From positions 1 through 51,926 of the forward strand of contig CAZCHH010000020.1 of NCBI GenBank assembly GCA_964498585.1: 51,926 bases of DNA, given 5' to 3'. The notes under the pieces were generated by a model that was given only the letters and a program-made list of their open reading frames with translations, was not told where the DNA came from and made no database searches. Below, piece by piece: positions 18,314 to 27,320 of the stretch (its first letter is position 1; each line of letters opens with the position of its first letter). Position numbers and translations under genes: made by a program. Source of the stretch: JAAYJM01 sp964498585 (GTDB lineage: Bacteria > Bacteroidota > Ignavibacteria > Kapaibacteriales > UBA2268).

Positions 18314-18345
18314 CTAATTAATAGAATTTAAATAACTTAAAAAAA

Positions 18346-19449
18346 ATGAAGAAAATATTAGTTATTGATGACGCAGAATTTATATTAGAAACGACAGCGA
18401 CTATATTAAAATTTGAAGGTTATGAGGTAAAAACTGCGACAGATGGAGAGAAAGGAATACAAGCTGCATTAGGAGATACTCCAGATTTAATTTTATGCGA
18501 CATCTCAATGCCTGTTGTTGATGGATATGAGGTCTTAGACAAAATCCGGTCAACATCTTCTACATCAACAATACCATTTATTTTCCTTACTGCTTTTACA
18601 GAGAAATCTGAATTACGCAAGGGTATGGAAAAAGGCGCTGATGATTTTATCGTTAAACCATATACCCGTGAAGAACTTGTTAATGCCATTGATGCGCAGT
18701 GGATTAAACATCAGCTAATTGAACAGCATCTTAAAGTAAAAGTTGATGAGGTTGGCAGAAATGTTACTTATGCTTTACCTCATGAATTCAGAACTGTTTT
18801 AAACGAAGTTATTGGAACTGCAAAATATTTGAAATCTACAGCTGAACAAATCACTTCTTCAGAAATTGAAGAATTTGCTAATGATATTATTTTTTCTGCT
18901 AATCGCCTTCTCAGAATTACTGAAAACTTTTTAGCTTTTGTCAAGATAGAATCACTTGCCACAGACCCGGAAAAAGTAAAACAATTGAGAATGCTATGTA
19001 CCGAAGAACCCGTTGCTGTAATAGAAGATATTGCCGCCGTAAAAGCCGAAAAATTCAAGAGAATTGATGACCTGCTGATTGAAGAAAAAGTCAATAGAAT
19101 TTCTGTTGAAATCTCAACTGAAAACTTCTACAAAGTGGTTGACGAACTAATAGATAATGCTTTCAAATTCTCTAATCAAATGAGTAAAGTCCGCATTAAA
19201 ACATACACTAAAGGCCAACATCTCTTTATTTCAATTTCTGACGAAGGGCGTGGAATGACAAAGGAACAAATTAACGGCGTTGCTGCTCTCGCTCAGTTCG
19301 AAAGAACTATTTATGAACAGCAGGGAGTTGGTATGGGACTTGTGATTGCTAAAAGAATTGTAGAATTGCACGGAGGCGATTTCTTCATCGAAAGCAGCGA
19401 AGGAATTGGTACTACTATTACTTTTTCTTTATTTTATAAAAATGTTTAA
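18346..19449 (+). CDS. Response regulator-histidine kinase hybrid (REC-HisKA-HATPase)
   Basis: 367 residues, no membrane segment, so a soluble signalling kinase. Residues 1-120 form a receiver domain with the acidic pair Asp8/Asp9, phospho-acceptor Asp52 (LCDISMP) and Lys104 (VKPY). Next is a dimerisation helix with a diverged H-box, PHEFRTVLNEV (His146), where canonical kinases read SHELRTPL. The ATPase lobe has the N-box ELIDNAFKFS, G1 DEGRGM and G2 GVGMGL. The order REC first, kinase second is that of proteins that receive phosphate from another kinase. No partner regulator is adjacent; the HD-domain gene starts about 40 bp downstream and may be co-transcribed. Confidence 0.88.
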   Translation: MKKILVIDDAEFILETTATILKFEGYEVKTATDGEKGIQAALGDTPDLILCDISMPVVDGYEVLDKIRSTSSTSTIPFIFLTAFTEKSELRKGMEKGADDFIVKPYTREELVNAIDAQWIKHQLIEQHLKVKVDEVGRNVTYALPHEFRTVLNEVIGTAKYLKSTAEQITSSEIEEFANDIIFSANRLLRITENFLAFVKIESLATDPEKVKQLRMLCTEEPVAVIEDIAAVKAEKFKRIDDLLIEEKVNRISVEISTENFYKVVDELIDNAFKFSNQMSKVRIKTYTKGQHLFISISDEGRGMTKEQINGVAALAQFERTIYEQQGVGMGLVIAKRIVELHGGDFFIESSEGIGTTITFSLFYKNV

Positions 19450-19488
19450 TTTTTATAAACAATAAAATTTTTAATAGATATTTATATT

Positions 19489-20055
19489 ATGAATGATAAA
19501 ATACCTACAAGAGAAGAAGCATTATCTTTATTATTAGAATACAACCAAAGCGATTCTTTGATTAATCATGCAAAGTCAGTTGAAGCTGTTATGCGCCATT
19601 TCGCAAAATTAAATAACGAAAATGAAGAAAAATGGGGTATTATTGGATTAGTCCACGACTTAGATTATGAAAAATTCCCTGAAGAGCATTGTAAGAAAAC
19701 TGAGCAAATTTTGAATGAACTGAATTGGGATGCTGAATATATTAGAGCGATTATATCTCATGGCTACGGCTGTGTTAATGACGTAGAACCTAATTCAATA
19801 CTGGAAAAAACTCTATATGCAATCGACGAATTGACTGGTTTAATAACTGCCTGTGCTTTAGTGCGTCCTTCAAAAAGTATAATGGATTTGGAAGTAAAAA
19901 GCGTTAAGAAAAAATGGAAAGAAAAATCCTTTGCTGCCGGTGCTAATCGTGAAGTTATTCTTAAAGGTGCCGAAATGCTCGGTATGGAACTTGATGTTTT
20001 GATTAAGCATACGATTGAAGGAATGAAACCAATTGCTAAAGAGATTAATTTGTAA
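19489..20055 (+). CDS. HD-domain phosphohydrolase
   Basis: 188 residues of the HDIG-related family of metal-dependent phosphohydrolases. His27 (LINHAKSVEAVM) and the His56-Asp57 pair (GLVHDLDYEKF) form the metal site, with later histidines at EEHC and AIISHGYG. The family includes small nucleotidases and uncharacterised hydrolases, so the substrate cannot be named. Length and arrangement match the widespread short HD proteins annotated only by domain. It follows the REC-kinase gene by about 40 bp. Confidence 0.85.
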   Translation: MNDKIPTREEALSLLLEYNQSDSLINHAKSVEAVMRHFAKLNNENEEKWGIIGLVHDLDYEKFPEEHCKKTEQILNELNWDAEYIRAIISHGYGCVNDVEPNSILEKTLYAIDELTGLITACALVRPSKSIMDLEVKSVKKKWKEKSFAAGANREVILKGAEMLGMELDVLIKHTIEGMKPIAKEINL

Positions 20056-20196
20056 AGATGCTTTTTAGAATTAAAGAAAAATTCTAAAATTGTAATTTTT
20101 TGGGTGTTACTAATTATATCTTTACTTATGTTTGAAATTTCGAATCCTTTATAAATCAAACGCTTTATTTAAATTGAGATGACATAATTTTCGAGT

Positions 20197-20330
20197 TGTC
20201 ATTCTGACGGATGTCAGAATCCATCTTATTATTGTTCAATCGCAATTCGATATTAGCTATTTCACAGATTCTATTGGGCTTGCCCAAATGTTTCGTGAGC
20301 AAGTACAATCGCTTTCCCAAATCAGAATAG
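20197..20330 (+). repeat. Dispersed palindromic element, family A, copy A4 (3' truncated)
   Basis: The left hairpin end TGTCATTCTGACGGATGTCA and the inner TTGGGCTTGCCCAAATG palindrome are intact. The second inner palindrome is broken (GTGAGCAAGTACAA) and the right end is reduced to ATCAGAATAG. A D-like piece precedes it at 20158-20183. Confidence 0.8.
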
Positions 20331-20370
20331 ATAAATAAATTTTTAGTCATTCGTCATTAGAATTTTTTCT

Positions 20371-20514
20371 ATAACCTAATAACCCAATAACCTAAAAACC
20401 CAATAACCTAAAAACCCAATAACCTAATAATCCAATAACCCAATAATCCAATAACCCAATAACCTAATAACTCAATAACCTAATAACCCAATAACCCAAT
20501 AACCTAATAACCCA
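20371..20514. repeat. 8-bp tandem repeat, about 18 units
   Basis: ATAACCYA-type units (ATAACCTA, ATAACCCA, AAAACCCA, ATAATCCA) fill 144 bp without interruption, then switch to 7-bp ATTAACA units that run into the end of the methyltransferase gene. It is a microsatellite, not a CRISPR (no spacers). Confidence 0.92.
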
Positions 20515-20515
20515 A

Positions 20516-21943
20516 TTAACAATTAACAATTAACAATTCCGCAATTGCTTCTATGTGGAAGGTATGCGGGAACATATCGTAGGGAAGCACTTTTATTAGT
20601 TTATACTTTTCACTAAGTAAAGCACAGTCTCTTGCTTGCGTTGTGGGATTGCAGCTAACGTAAACGATTCGCTTAGCTCCACTGCTCAATACAAGTTCCA
20701 CTAAGCTGGGGTGCATTCCTGCGCGGGGCGGATCTATTGTAATTACATCTGGTCTTTCGTAATCAGTAAGTTTTTCAGCAATATTTTTTTTATGCAAATC
20801 TTCCTGAATGAAAACTGCATTTTCAATTCCATTAAATTTTGCATTCTTTTTAGCATCGAAAATTGCATCTTCAGAAAGCTCGAAACCAATTATTTTCTTT
20901 ACTTTTTTTGAAAGTGGAAGAGTAATCGTTCCGGTTCCGCAGTATAGGTCCCAAACAATGTCGCTTTCCTTTGCTCCGGTAAAATTAATTATGTTGGAAA
21001 CGAAGCTGTTTAGCTCTTGCGAATTTGTCTGAAAAAAAGAAAATGGCGAGATTTGATAATCAATTCCGAGAATATTTTCAGTAATAAACTCACTCCCAAA
21101 AAGTAATTTCTGATTTTCAACTTTTACCGGATTGTTAGTAGTATTTACTGCCTGATGAAATGATGCTACGTTTGGAAATAGTTTTGGAACTTCAATTTTA
21201 ACCTTTTCAAGAAAATCTTTTTCCGCCTGATTTGAAAACTCATTAGTAATCAAAATCAGCATAAACTTTTCTTGTGTAAAGGAATAGCGAATAATAAGAT
21301 TTCTCAGGAAACCGTCATAAGTTTTGTTACTCCAGCCGCTTATGCCAAAATCTAAAGCAGTATTTCTGAAATAAGTTAAAATATCGTTTGCAGTGCTTTG
21401 CTGGATATAGCAATAATCAATATCAATTACTTTATCGTAGCGCGTTGGGAAATGCAGTCCTAATGCAAAATCTTTCGGTTTGCTTAGCTCATCAGAAGAG
21501 ATTTCGTCTGGAAGCAGCCAACGGGAATTTGCAAAAGAAAAATCCATTTTATTACGATAATAAAAAATTTCAGATGAGCCAATCGGGTTTTCCACTTTAA
21601 AATCAGAAAAATTCCCAATTCTTTGGAAGCTGTCTTCGACTTGCTGCTTTTTCCATTTGAGCTGTTCGGAATAATCAAAATTTTGCAAAGAACAGCCCCC
21701 GCAGACACCGAAGTATTTGCATTTAGGTTCAATCCTTAGCGGAGAAGGAGAAATTATTTTTTCAATTTTGGCTTCTGCGTGCTTTTTCTTTTTCTTTAAA
21801 ATGCTTGCGAGAACTTTATCGCCCGGAATAGCGTGTTTTACAAAGTAAACAAATCCTTCTAAGCGGGCAACACCAAATCCCTGAAAAGCAAGGGATTCTA
21901 TTTCAAGTTCTACTGTTTCGTTTATTATTTTTTTCTTTCTCAT
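20516..21943 (-). CDS. rlmD: 23S rRNA m5U methyltransferase (RlmD/RumA type)
   Basis: 475 residues. An N-terminal TRAM RNA-binding domain (about 5-60) is followed by the 4Fe-4S ligands Cys75, Cys81, Cys84 (CKYFGVCGGC) and a likely fourth, Cys178. The SAM-binding DLYCGTGTITLPL motif and the catalytic Cys in VSCNPTTQARD are in the C-terminal Rossmann domain. Whether it targets U1939 or another uridine (RlmC/RlmD/RumB subtypes) cannot be settled by reading alone. The last residues LLIVNC and the stop are written in the 7-bp intergenic repeat, so the natural C-terminus has been set by repeat DNA. Confidence 0.9.
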   Translation of the reverse strand: MRKKKIINETVELEIESLAFQGFGVARLEGFVYFVKHAIPGDKVLASILKKKKKHAEAKIEKIISPSPLRIEPKCKYFGVCGGCSLQNFDYSEQLKWKKQQVEDSFQRIGNFSDFKVENPIGSSEIFYYRNKMDFSFANSRWLLPDEISSDELSKPKDFALGLHFPTRYDKVIDIDYCYIQQSTANDILTYFRNTALDFGISGWSNKTYDGFLRNLIIRYSFTQEKFMLILITNEFSNQAEKDFLEKVKIEVPKLFPNVASFHQAVNTTNNPVKVENQKLLFGSEFITENILGIDYQISPFSFFQTNSQELNSFVSNIINFTGAKESDIVWDLYCGTGTITLPLSKKVKKIIGFELSEDAIFDAKKNAKFNGIENAVFIQEDLHKKNIAEKLTDYERPDVITIDPPRAGMHPSLVELVLSSGAKRIVYVSCNPTTQARDCALLSEKYKLIKVLPYDMFPHTFHIEAIAELLIVNC

Positions 21944-21966
21944 AAATCAAATATACTGAAAAAAAC

Positions 21967-21974
21967 TAATTTTG
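21967..21974 (+). promoter_or_regulatory. Probable -7 box (TAATTTTG)
   Basis: TAATTTTG ends 30 nt before the EamA transporter ATG and matches TAnnTTTG. Confidence 0.45.
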
Positions 21975-22004
21975 TAATAGTTTATTTTACAAAATAGGAA
22001 CTAA

Positions 22005-22895
22005 ATGCATTATATCGGAGAATTATCAGCACTGCTAACAGCAGCACTTTGGTCCGTTTCGCCTTATTTCTTTACAAATGTAATTTTGAAAGTGGGTGCA
22101 ATTAACCTGAATATATACCGGTTGGTCGTTGCCGGAATACTACTTATGCTCACGATTTTTATTTTTAATATAGATTATTCAATAACAAGCGAGCAAATAT
22201 TTCTGCTTTCTCTGAGCGGGTTTATTGGGCTTGTTGTTGGCGATACTTTCCTTTTTGCTGCTTATAAGGAAATTGGACCACGGGTAACAATTTTAATTAT
22301 GTCGCTAAACCCGGCAATAGCAGCAATACTTGCATTTTTTATGCTTGATGAAATATTGAGTATTCTCGGAATAGTCGGTATGCTGATTACTTTGGCTGGA
22401 ATTGCCCTTGTCGTTCAGGAGCGAGAAACTGGCGATAACAAACTATATAAAATAACAAGGAAAGGTGTATTTTTCGGTGTGATGGCTGCCGTTGGGCAGG
22501 GAGTAGGACTTATACCAGCGAAGATGGCATTTGAATTTGGCGATATTAATTCCCTTGTAGCTACTTTTGTGAGAATTGCAGCATCTTCTATTTGCTTTAT
22601 TCCGTATTTTTTCTATAATAAATCAGCAATTCCAATATTTAAAAAATCAATCAAAGATGTAAAAATCATTGGAATGACATTGCTCGGTTCGATTGTAGGA
22701 CCTTATCTTGGAATTACGTTCAGCTTCATTGCCATTATGTACACAAAAGTAGGAATTGCCTCAACGCTTATGTCCACAATGCCAATAATGATGCTTCCGC
22801 TTTCCCATTTTATTTATAAGGAAAAGGTATCGGTAAAATCAATAATAGGGGCGTTGATTGCTGTAGCGGGAGTGGTGGTGTTGATTTTAAGGTGA
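22005..22895 (+). CDS. EamA/DMT-family transporter
   Basis: 296 residues with ten hydrophobic segments arranged as two repeats of five, the standard EamA drug/metabolite transporter layout. Typical features are ALLTAALWSVSPYFF near the start, GDTFLFAAYKEIGPRVTILIMSLNPAIAAILAFFMLDE ending the first half, and FIAIMYTKVGIASTLMSTMPIMMLPLSHFIYKEKVS in the second. It probably exports an amino acid or other small metabolite, but EamA substrates are not predictable from sequence. Divergent from rlmD, with a short shared promoter region. Confidence 0.88.
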   Translation: MHYIGELSALLTAALWSVSPYFFTNVILKVGAINLNIYRLVVAGILLMLTIFIFNIDYSITSEQIFLLSLSGFIGLVVGDTFLFAAYKEIGPRVTILIMSLNPAIAAILAFFMLDEILSILGIVGMLITLAGIALVVQERETGDNKLYKITRKGVFFGVMAAVGQGVGLIPAKMAFEFGDINSLVATFVRIAASSICFIPYFFYNKSAIPIFKKSIKDVKIIGMTLLGSIVGPYLGITFSFIAIMYTKVGIASTLMSTMPIMMLPLSHFIYKEKVSVKSIIGALIAVAGVVVLILR

Positions 22896-22949
22896 TGAGG
22901 AGGAAAAGAATAATATGTTGATATTAAACTTAAAAACAAATAAAAAACA

Positions 22950-23144
22950 ATGGAATTAATAATTTTTATATGCGGAATAATTTGTTTTATTATTATATTT
23001 ATTATACTATTTAAGTATATTGATAGAGATAAAAAGAGACAAACTGCATTAAAAGAAAAATATCAAGAAAAACTTGATATTGTTTTCGATAAAAAACTTG
23101 ATTTTTCTAATACTGAACAAATTCAAGTAATTAAAAATAAATAA
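22950..23144 (+). CDS. Small membrane-anchored protein, unknown
   Basis: 64 residues: one N-terminal transmembrane helix (ELIIFICGIICFIIIFIILF) followed by a charged, probably helical cytoplasmic tail (DRDKKRQTALKEKYQEKLDI). No family recognised. It ends 9 nt before the ATG at 23154 that I infer was the original darT start, so it may be the first gene of a three-gene unit with darTG. It could equally be an unrelated small gene left behind the transporter. Confidence 0.5.
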   Translation: MELIIFICGIICFIIIFIILFKYIDRDKKRQTALKEKYQEKLDIVFDKKLDFSNTEQIQVIKNK

Positions 23145-23153
23145 TTCAGCAAA

Positions 23154-23755
23154 ATGAAGATATTCTTGACAGATTTAACATTTTACATCTTTATCATCTT
23201 ACCCACAAAAACAATTTAGAAAGTATTCTAGCTCATGGTTTATTATCTCACGATACTTCATACAATAAGAATTTAACGAACTACACAATTTCAAATTCAG
23301 ATGTTGTTAATATAAGAGCAACTAAAACAGAAAGTATTAATAAAAAGAAAATTAATGAATATGCACCATTGTATATCAATCCAAGAAATCCAATGCTTTA
23401 CGTTAAAAAAGAAATTCAAAATGATATTATAATTATTTGTTTTGAAAGGTCATTGATATACAATAAAGGTTCAATTTTTACTGATGGAAATGCAGTTAAT
23501 TTTCCAACTAAATTTTATATTAATTTAGAAGATTTAAACAAAATAAATTGGCAATGTCTTAACTCAAGATTTTGGATTGATTATCCAGATGGAAAAAGAA
23601 TATGCTGTGCAGAAGTATTAGTTTACTCTAATATTCCTAGCTCAAAAATAAGAAAGATAATTTGTAATAATCCAATTACTTTAGAATTTATCAAAACTAA
23701 ATTAATAAATTATTCGTATATTACATCAGAAATTAATAATAAATTCTATTTCTAA
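23154..23755 (+). pseudogene. darT: DarT-type DNA ADP-ribosyltransferase toxin, apparent 5' frameshift
   Basis: DarT transfers ADP-ribose from NAD+ to thymidine in single-stranded DNA. From 23162 the frame reads ILDRFNILHLYHLTHKNNLES, then NIRATK, EYAPLYINPRNPMLYV, FTDGNAVNFPT and CCAEVLVYS, the full DarT pattern including the catalytic Glu of AEVLV. No ATG, GTG or TTG exists in this frame before TTG at 23369, which would delete the NAD-binding half; an in-frame stop lies at 23138. The ATG at 23154 is one base out of frame. One extra A after it would give MKDILDRFNI.. and an intact ~200-residue DarT. Either a real inactivating deletion in an A run or a sequencing error; an ATT start at 23144 is possible but rare. 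Confidence 0.8.
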
Positions 23756-23757
23756 TT

Positions 23758-24438
23758 ATGGAAATAATAAAAGGAAATATTTTTACAACAAAATGTCAAA
23801 CAATTGTTAATGCTGTTAATTGTGTCGGAGTTATGGGCGCAGGAATAGCTTTTGAATTCCGTTTAAGATACCCTGAAATGTTTACTAAATACAAAGAATT
23901 AACAGAAAAAAACTTATTAAATATTGGTTCTCTCTGGATTTACAAGGTTAATAATGAAAGATGGATTTTAAACTTTCCAACAAAATTTCACTGGAAATAT
24001 CCATCTAAAATAGAGTATATAGAAAAAGGTCTTCAAAAATTTGTTGATACTTACAAAGGAAGGGGAATTACATCTATTGCTTTTCCATTGCTCGGAGCAA
24101 GTAATGGCGGTTTAAATGAAAACCAAGTTCTAGAAGTTATGAATGAATATTTACAGCCAGTTGATATTCCAGTTGAAATATATAAATATGATACTTATGC
24201 TTATGACGATTTATATTTAGAATTTAAAAAACTTTTCAGTTTAATTGACGAAAGTTCATTAGCTAAACAAACAGGATTACGAATAGATATTGTTCGTAAA
24301 CTTAAAAAAGCATTAAATGAGAACGGAATTAATAGCTTGAGTAAATTATTAACAATTCAAGGAATTGGAGATATTACTCTTGTAAAATCTTTTAATTTTT
24401 TTATGAAAAGCAATCAAACGTATAATTCACTTTTCTAA
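23758..24438 (+). CDS. darG: DarG-type macrodomain antitoxin
   Basis: 226 residues. The N-terminal ~150 residues are a macrodomain that removes ADP-ribose from DNA: GNIFTTKCQTIVNAVNCVGVMGAGIAFEFRLRYP binds ADP-ribose, NFPTKFHWKYPS carries Lys76, which matches the catalytic lysine described for DarG proteins, and AFPLLGASNGGL is the second loop. The C-terminal ~75 residues are helical, with a helix-hairpin-helix look (LLTIQGIGDITLVKSF), shorter than the toxin-binding domain of well-studied DarGs. It starts 2 bp after the darT stop, the usual toxin-antitoxin arrangement. The frame is intact. Confidence 0.88.
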   Translation: MEIIKGNIFTTKCQTIVNAVNCVGVMGAGIAFEFRLRYPEMFTKYKELTEKNLLNIGSLWIYKVNNERWILNFPTKFHWKYPSKIEYIEKGLQKFVDTYKGRGITSIAFPLLGASNGGLNENQVLEVMNEYLQPVDIPVEIYKYDTYAYDDLYLEFKKLFSLIDESSLAKQTGLRIDIVRKLKKALNENGINSLSKLLTIQGIGDITLVKSFNFFMKSNQTYNSLF

Positions 24439-24571
24439 TTTTTTTCTTTAAAACTTTACTATCTTGTGTCATTTCAATTTAAATTTTCCCCGAATAATTT
24501 GTGAGGTTGTTATTAAAAACTAAAATTAATTATTTGAACTCCTTTATATTAAACTTGTATCTTTAATTTTT

Positions 24572-25303
24572 CTACTTTATTGCAATGAACGCTACTGCCC
24601 TGCCTGCATTTTCTTTATCACGTCTGTATGAATGATATTCAGTATTGCAAATAGTACATTCTTTTGATATTTCAATATTTTCTAATAATATCCCACAATT
24701 TATCAGTTGGTTTTTTATCTCATTTTTTAAATCTAATAAATACTTTTCTTTTGAAACCTGTTTTATGCTGTTAGGAAAATATTGAGCTACATCAAATTTT
24801 ACTTCATAACAGCAAGCAGAGCCACAGGGGGTTAAATAAGCTATTATTTTTTCCGGATTAGTTTTGTATTCACTTATCATTTTTTTAATACTTTTTCCTG
24901 CAATATTTTGCATTGTTCCTTTCCATCCTGAATGTATTGCTGCAATCACATTATTTTCTTTATCAAGAAGTAAAATTCCGCAGCAATCTGCAATTTTTAC
25001 ACATAAGTATATATTCTTTTCAGCAGTAACAAGAGCATCTGAAGTTTCTACTTTCGAATCTGAACTAACAATACGAACAATATCACTATGAATTTGATTT
25101 TGGAATATTAATTGTTTTTGATTTATATTCAAAACTGAAGCCAATAGCTCTTTATTTGCAATATATTCGTTCTGTTTTTCATCAATTACCGTATGGAAGC
25201 TAATACCATTTTGAAAATCTGTGCTGACGTTCTTTTGGGTTACTCCGGAAATTACGGAATTTGGAAATATAAGAGGCATCGTAATTTTAAAATTTTCAAT
25301 CAT
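24572..25303 (-). CDS. pgeF: PgeF/YfiH-family (laccase-domain) protein
   Basis: 243 residues of the DUF152/YfiH family, now known as purine nucleoside phosphorylase/adenosine deaminase and, in E. coli PgeF, a peptidoglycan-editing protein. Family motifs IHSDIVRIV, VKIADCCGILLLD, AAIHSGWKGTMQNIAGK and LTPCGSACCYEV supply the His/Cys metal ligands. Its start overlaps the end of comEC by 8 bp, so the two are translated from one transcript, with comEC upstream. Confidence 0.9.
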   Translation of the reverse strand: MIENFKITMPLIFPNSVISGVTQKNVSTDFQNGISFHTVIDEKQNEYIANKELLASVLNINQKQLIFQNQIHSDIVRIVSSDSKVETSDALVTAEKNIYLCVKIADCCGILLLDKENNVIAAIHSGWKGTMQNIAGKSIKKMISEYKTNPEKIIAYLTPCGSACCYEVKFDVAQYFPNSIKQVSKEKYLLDLKNEIKNQLINCGILLENIEISKECTICNTEYHSYRRDKENAGRAVAFIAIK

Positions 25304-27179
25304 AATTTATATTTGTTTCTTTATGTAAATAGTTCTTTTTAAATATATTTTTAGCAATTTTCCTTTGCATTTCTAAAGAAAGTGGAAGTCGTTTTATTCT
25401 TTTGATATTTTTATAATAATCGCAATAGTTTATACCAATATTGCCTGCGTATGCTAACAGAATTTCACCACGTTTAGAATTGATAAAATTCAGTACATTA
25501 TATTCCTTAGACGGATAAAGCCGCGGTTTCCTGTCCACTATTAAAATGCAGTCTTTGTTATTTGATAATGGAATATGGGCAACCACATAGTTTTCACAAG
25601 GATAAATAATCGGCTCGTTTGCAATATCCCGGCTAACTATAAATATGAAAAGAATAAAAGCACTAATGCTAAATGAAATTCTAAAAAATGCCTGCTGTCT
25701 CTTCTTTGACAAAATTATATAAATTAAGATTAATGATATTGCTAAAGAAATAGCAAATACATTGTTCCCTTGGATATGTGAAAAATTGAATTCTACTGCA
25801 TATTCATTGAATTTCTGTGCTAATGAAAACAGAAAATCTGCTGAAGTAGAATAAAAAGTTGCTAAAGGAAAACTGATAAATGAAATTATTAATGACAATA
25901 ACGCAAACATCATTCCAAGCGAAATAACTGGAACAACAAAGAAATTACTAAATGGCTGAATTATGGAAAAAATTCCAAAATAATATGCAACTATTGGAGA
26001 AACTGTTATTCCGGCGGCTATTGAGATTGAAAATGTTTTAATTGAATAATCAGTAATTTTACTTTTATTTTTAACGAAAAGTTCGAAAAAATTTATTACA
26101 GGTTGATAAAGCAGCATAATCCCGGCAACTGCAAGGACAGACATCTGAAAACCTATAGAATTAATCATTTGCGGACTAAATAGTAAAATCAATATTACAG
26201 TTAAAGCAAGTATATTTAACGGATATATTTTTCTTTCAACTTGTTTTGTAATTAGTAAAAGAAAAATGAAAATTCCAGCTCTAATGCTTGATGGCTGCAA
26301 TCCTGTTAATATTATGAAAATTATGAGCAATGGACAAAAAAGCAAGAGTTTCAGAATGTTATTTTTAATAAAACCGAGTATAATAAAGATTATCGAAGCA
26401 ATCAATCCAATATGGAATCCACTTATAGCAAGAATATGTGAAGTTCCGGTGTATGAAAAGTTATTTTTTACATCGGTTGGAATCTGAGTTTTATCCCCAG
26501 TTAAAAGTGCAGTTGCAATCCCAACAGTGTTTTCCGGAAAGAGATATTTTAAACGTTCTTTGATTAAATCAACTGAATTTTCTTTAAATGAAATAAAATC
26601 CTCATCTCTGCTTCTGATTGCAACATCTTTAGCAAAAGCCCGGCAAATCCATTGGATATCAATTGATTTTGCATATCTGTTTTCATCGAAATCATTTGGA
26701 TATACTGGCTTTTGTGGGACGCGAACTTTTACTCTTGCTATTATACGATTTGATAAGTCAACAAATTTATCTTTATCTTTTGGGAAAAATATATTAAGGA
26801 TAATTCGGCTGTTTTCAAGTGGTGAAAAGATTTTTGAGCTTAAAGTTCCTTCAGCAATACACTTTATATAATTATCCTTTTGGCTCAAAATCTTCATAAT
26901 TTTCCCTTTGAATTGAGCAGGAAATTCCGGTATAATTCTGTCTGGAGTGTTTATTGTATTGTTCGATACAATTCCAGAAAAATAAACTCCACATAATATT
27001 ACTGAAAAAAAGTAAGCTAATTCCTTTCTTTTTAATAATAGAAATGCACAGAAGAGCAAAATTGCTATACATAAAAATAAAAATAGAGTAAATTCATTAA
27101 ATTGAAAAAAATTGCCAATTAAATAACCAATTGAGGCAATAATTAAAAATTTAACAGCAGGCAATTCGCTTATTTTCAT
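25296..27179 (-). CDS. comEC: ComEC/Rec2-family DNA-uptake channel
   Basis: 627 residues. The N-terminal DUF4131 region holds two or three membrane helices and an OB-like soluble part (IIARVKVRVPQ). The competence domain follows, with SYTGTSHILAISGFHIGLIASIIF and many further helices. The C-terminal ~100 residues after the last helix are soluble but contain no HxHxDH metallo-beta-lactamase motif, so this is the short ComEC form common in FCB bacteria. It is expected to move single-stranded DNA across the inner membrane during transformation. No other competence genes are in the window. Confidence 0.88.
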   Translation of the reverse strand: MKISELPAVKFLIIASIGYLIGNFFQFNEFTLFLFLCIAILLFCAFLLLKRKELAYFFSVILCGVYFSGIVSNNTINTPDRIIPEFPAQFKGKIMKILSQKDNYIKCIAEGTLSSKIFSPLENSRIILNIFFPKDKDKFVDLSNRIIARVKVRVPQKPVYPNDFDENRYAKSIDIQWICRAFAKDVAIRSRDEDFISFKENSVDLIKERLKYLFPENTVGIATALLTGDKTQIPTDVKNNFSYTGTSHILAISGFHIGLIASIIFIILGFIKNNILKLLLFCPLLIIFIILTGLQPSSIRAGIFIFLLLITKQVERKIYPLNILALTVILILLFSPQMINSIGFQMSVLAVAGIMLLYQPVINFFELFVKNKSKITDYSIKTFSISIAAGITVSPIVAYYFGIFSIIQPFSNFFVVPVISLGMMFALLSLIISFISFPLATFYSTSADFLFSLAQKFNEYAVEFNFSHIQGNNVFAISLAISLILIYIILSKKRQQAFFRISFSISAFILFIFIVSRDIANEPIIYPCENYVVAHIPLSNNKDCILIVDRKPRLYPSKEYNVLNFINSKRGEILLAYAGNIGINYCDYYKNIKRIKRLPLSLEMQRKIAKNIFKKNYLHKETNINYD

Positions 27180-27320
27180 TTTTTTAATGCTAGAAATTTT
27201 TCTCTATCAATAATAATTTTAACAAAAATATAAAAAAGTGTCTTTATTAAAAAATATAAACTGCATTATTTCATTTTTTGATTACTGGTGTAATAATTCG
27301 TTAAAAGGCTTACTATCTTG

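Noticed and set aside
20371..20514. Possible CRISPR or iteron array
   Set aside because: The 8-bp units follow each other without spacers and vary at random. No cas or rep gene is near. It is a microsatellite.
23369..23755. A stand-alone 128-residue protein starting at TTG
   Set aside because: It begins in the middle of a conserved DarT sequence. The upstream in-frame residues YHLTHKNNLES belong to the same protein.
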